The position numbers were made by a program, and so were the translations under genes. A stretch of DNA of 64,000 nucleotides, taken from positions 1,680,001 to 1,744,000 of the forward strand of contig JAZGTH010000014.1 in assembly GCA_036877525.1 (NCBI GenBank), read 5' to 3'. The notes under the pieces were generated by a model. It searched no databases, had not been told where the DNA came from, and worked only from the letters and a program-made list of their open reading frames with translations. Below, piece by piece: positions 61,573 through 64,000 of this stretch. The DNA comes from Chromobotia macracanthus. Lineage: Eukaryota > Chordata > Actinopteri > Cypriniformes > Botiidae. Within the stretch, counting starts at the first letter, position 1. Each line of letters begins with the position of its first letter.

Positions 61573-61887
61573 ACTCATGTATGTTTACAAGCCCATGCAC
61601 TACAGATCATCTTGTACTGTTCTCCAGCCAGGAACAGTGCTTGACTTATATTTATTGGAACATTTGTATAGTTTGTATTTAAATAGTTTATTATAGGCAA
61701 CTTTATATATATTTATATATATATATTTATAATCCAATTCTGTTACTTTGTTTTAGATTTATACTTTTCACGTCATTTTGTATGTCTGTATTTATTAGCC
61801 CGTGTCCTGTGAGCATTTCGTTCCACTGTATGTCCCCACATATAGCGGAATGACAATAAAGCTCAACTTGACTTGACTTGACTTGAA
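61573..61887. mobile_element. Insertion inside the minisatellite with a (TTGAC)n tail
   Basis: The repeat array is interrupted by about 315 bp of AT-rich unrelated DNA. It ends TGACAATAAAGCTCAACTTGACTTGACTTGACTTG. The sequence GAGCATTTCGTTCCACTGTATG before a tandem-tailed end is the style of LINE/SINE 3' ends in fish. The interpretation as a retroelement insertion is inference. Confidence 0.5.
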
Positions 61888-62375
61888 GACAGCAGGGCCA
61901 GACGAGGCAAACAGAGCAGCAGGGCCAGACGAGTTTGACAGAGCAGCAGGGCCAGACACAGTTGACAGGACAGCAGGGCCAGATGAGGTTGACAGAGCAG
62001 CAGGGCCAGACAAGGTTGACAGAGCAGCAGGGCCAGACAAGGTTGACAGAGCAGCAGGGCCAGACGAGGCAAACAGAGCAGCAGGGCCAGACGAGTTTGA
62101 CAGAGCAGCAGGGCCAGACGAGTTTGATAGAGCAGCAGGGCCAGACGAGGCAAACAGAGCAGCAGGGCCAGACAAGGTTGATAGAGCAGCAGGGCCAGAC
62201 GAGTTTGACAGAGCAGCAGGGCCAGACGAGGCAAACAGAGCAGCAGGGCCAGACGAGTTTGACAGAGCAGCAGGGCCAGACGAGTTTGACAGAGCAGCAG
62301 GGCCAGACGAGGCAAACAGAGCAGCAGGGCCAGATGAGGTTGACCAGGCAGCAGGGCCAAATAAGCAGGCAAGGT
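61888..62375. repeat. 27-bp minisatellite, second block
   Basis: About 18 further units of the same type as 61343-61572, with variants GAGTTTGACAG, AAGGTTGACAG and GAGGCAAACAG. The 120-170-codon frames through it (GQTRLTEQQ, AAGPDEVDR, LALLLCQPR types) are repeat artefacts. Confidence 0.95.
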
Positions 62376-62399
62376 AGCAGGGCAGGATACAAAATGCTT

Positions 62400-63490
62400 T
62401 TAAGAGCAGGCTTGCTGTAGTGGGGACTGGAATGGGTTTGTAAAAAGGGACAGCGTGTAGAGCAGGTGTGGTTCAAGATGAGGTGAGATTGTGGCTGTGA
62501 TTGTGTTACCATGACAGGGTGTGGTACAGGATCAGCCATGACTCAGAAAGGAGAACCTAAAGTTGAGATCAAGTGCAGTTTATTAACTAGGTACAATTAA
62601 ATACTGCTTTCCCAAAAAACAAAGATTTGAATATGATTCGGATAAGATCTGATCATTTGAATAAATAAAACTCTGAACATGACCTCACCTAACATGACTG
62701 AACTTGACCAGACTTATTACTTAAGTCATATTACTGGACTAGACACTAAACAACAAAAAAACTAAAAAGAAAGATTCAACTAAATTTAAAGTCAACAAGC
62801 TCAAAGTTGGTGTTAATGAAAGTTGAGAATGGCTGTAAAGTCCCAAAAAAATCCATAGGAATGATACCGTATCCAGTTTAATTTACTTAAAGGATTTTGT
62901 CACAACAAAAAAACAGCACTGATCCTGCTCTGTAAGAGAACTCTAAACCCTCAATTAACCAAACATTGTTTTTAAGAGTAGTAGTTATTTCCCTTTGTAT
63001 TTATTGCATGTCTGGTGTTAAATACCACGCAGCTAACAAGGAATATTCTCAAAATGTTGACTAACAATCTCTGAAAGTTCTTTCAAAGTTTTCAAAAAAT
63101 TGCAGTAACATTAGTAGAATGTAGAAGCTAGTGTCATTTGTCTGGTACATACTGGATCACGACAAGAATTGTTCTGCTCTTTCATGCACTGAAACTGTAA
63201 TGAGAAAAATAGAAAACAACCTTGAATTTACTTGATTTTGAAGTACAGACATAATATTGTAAAACTTAACCTCAAATAAACAAAAAATGAATAAAATCAT
63301 GCTGCCAGAAAACACAGAAATACACTGGCACATTAATGCACTTTTTATCACATCATTGCCAATTCATCACATCAATTATTCATCACAGCTTTTTACAGAT
63401 TGATAGATATCATTTCATTCTATGGTTTACATAAGATATCATATCTTACTCGAAAATCGGGCCATATTTGGGTGGTGTAGACAACACCCA
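62400..63490. other. Intergenic stretch, no gene seen
   Basis: AT-rich DNA between the minisatellite and the next chitinase promoter. It holds a MITE-like fragment at about 63027-63122 (GCAGCTAACAAGGAATATTC) and nothing else recognisable. Confidence 0.6.
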
Positions 63491-63500
63491 GCTGTCGATC

Positions 63501-63506
63501 TATATA
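63501..63506 (+). promoter_or_regulatory. TATA box of the second chitinase gene
   Basis: TATATAAA lies about 30 bases before a short non-coding exon that ends at 63556 (TAGCCCAG|gtaaga). The layout (TATA, short 5' exon, second exon with ATG) repeats that of the first chitinase gene. Confidence 0.6.
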
Positions 63507-63663
63507 AACTCCAGGGTTTGGCGTTCTCCTTACCTTTCTCACCTCCTCTAGCCCAGGTAAGAACTGACTGCGGTGAGAATACAACTTAAATATGACATTT
63601 CATTCATGTAATAGAAATATCTCTTTTATATTTAGATTTTTTTCTGAAGATTTTGGAATTAAA

Positions 63664-63799
63664 ATGGGGAAGCTTACACTTATAGCAGGTATTACTTTTT
63701 TAAATCTTTATTAGTGTTTCTCTTATTTCATTCTGTTATATGTTATTATATATGTTCTGTTATATGTTCTAGGCTTGGGCCTGGTGCTCTGTCACCTTG
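63664..63799 (+). CDS. Second chitinase gene, 5' part only (runs off the window)
   Basis: Coding exon 63664-63688 (MGKLTLIAG) and coding exon 63773-63799 (LGLVLCHL) have the lengths, phases and placement of the two signal-peptide exons of the chitinase at 56322 (MTKLALLAG, LGFLLTFQT). The first splits the glycine codon in the same way. Downstream exons lie beyond position 64000. The product would be another secreted GH18 protein. Whether it is catalytically active cannot be seen. Confidence 0.75.
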
Positions 63800-63896
63800 G
63801 TGAGTCTTTGAAAATTTATTGCATCAAGTTATAATGTCAAATTTGTGCATTTAAGTATTGTTCAAGCACTGTTGAAATCAGAGAGATGAACAGAGA

Positions 63897-64000
63897 GAAC
63901 AGGGAACATTCTCAGAACGTTGGCTAATGTTCTCTAAAAGCTCTCTCAAAGTTATGTTACTGTCTCAAAAATGTTACTGCAAGGTTAGTAGACAGTTTTT
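63897..64000. mobile_element. MITE-like copy at the window edge
   Basis: ACAGGGAACATTCTCAGAACGTTGGCTAATGTTCTCTAAAAG is a well-kept left end of the recurrent family. It lies in an intron of the second chitinase and continues past the edge. Confidence 0.65.

Noticed and set aside
61727..62539. Open frames of 126-270 codons (LALLLCQPR, AAGPDEVDR, GQTRLTEQQ)
   Set aside because: Artefacts of the 27-bp minisatellite; open on both strands and in several frames, with no start or splice context.

Overview
The window is vertebrate nuclear DNA and almost certainly from a ray-finned (teleost) fish. Genes are split into short exons with GT-AG introns of about 0.1-3 kb. The non-coding DNA is AT-rich and full of small fish-type repeats: tRNA-derived SINEs, MITE-like elements, and long micro- and minisatellites. 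The gene set plekha6, ppp1r15b, nfasc matches human 1q32.1 (PLEKHA6-PPP1R15B-PIK3C2B-MDM4-LRRN2-NFASC), but with the three middle genes absent, so this is a rearranged or duplicated copy of that block. An otophysan fish is likely, but the species cannot be fixed from the sequence alone.

Layout. Positions 1-430 are a CpG-rich, promoter-like block with no recognisable coding exon. Positions 0.5-7.4 kb look intergenic. On the minus strand, plekha6 runs from about 26.4 kb (candidate first coding exon) down to 9.6 kb, with a probable 3' UTR to about 7.4 kb. About 24 coding exons encode a PH domain, a proline/serine/arginine-rich linker, a coiled coil and a conserved C-terminal region. ppp1r15b is also on the minus strand (36,101-32,995): two coding exons, a CpG-island promoter, and a short upstream ORF whose stop overlaps the start codon. 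After about 3 kb of AT-rich intergenic DNA, nfasc (neurofascin, L1 family) occupies about 40.1-55.6 kb on the plus strand. It has six Ig domains but only two fibronectin III domains, a mucin-like segment, one membrane span and the FIGQY ankyrin-binding tail. A 430-bp CT tract lies in its 3' flank or UTR. From 56.1 kb to the end is a chitinase (GH18) cluster: one complete gene (56.1-59.5 kb), one orphan exon fused to a 27-bp minisatellite (61.2 kb), and the first two coding exons of a further gene running off the right edge (63.66 kb onward).

The genes do not form a single pathway. PLEKHA6 is a junction or trafficking scaffold, PPP1R15B recruits PP1 to dephosphorylate eIF2alpha, neurofascin organises axonal ankyrin-linked adhesion sites, and the chitinases are secreted digestive or defence enzymes. 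The most notable points are the compact nfasc locus that lacks exons for FN3 domains 2-4, the overlapping uORF of ppp1r15b, minisatellites abutting exon ends in plekha6 and in the chitinase relic, an in-frame acidic cassette that could enter the plekha6 PH domain, and a MITE-like family with termini CCCAGCTAAC/GTTAGCTGGG present about 20 times. I did not find a recognisably new molecular system. All exon borders are read by eye from splice consensus, reading phase and similarity to remembered mammalian homologues.
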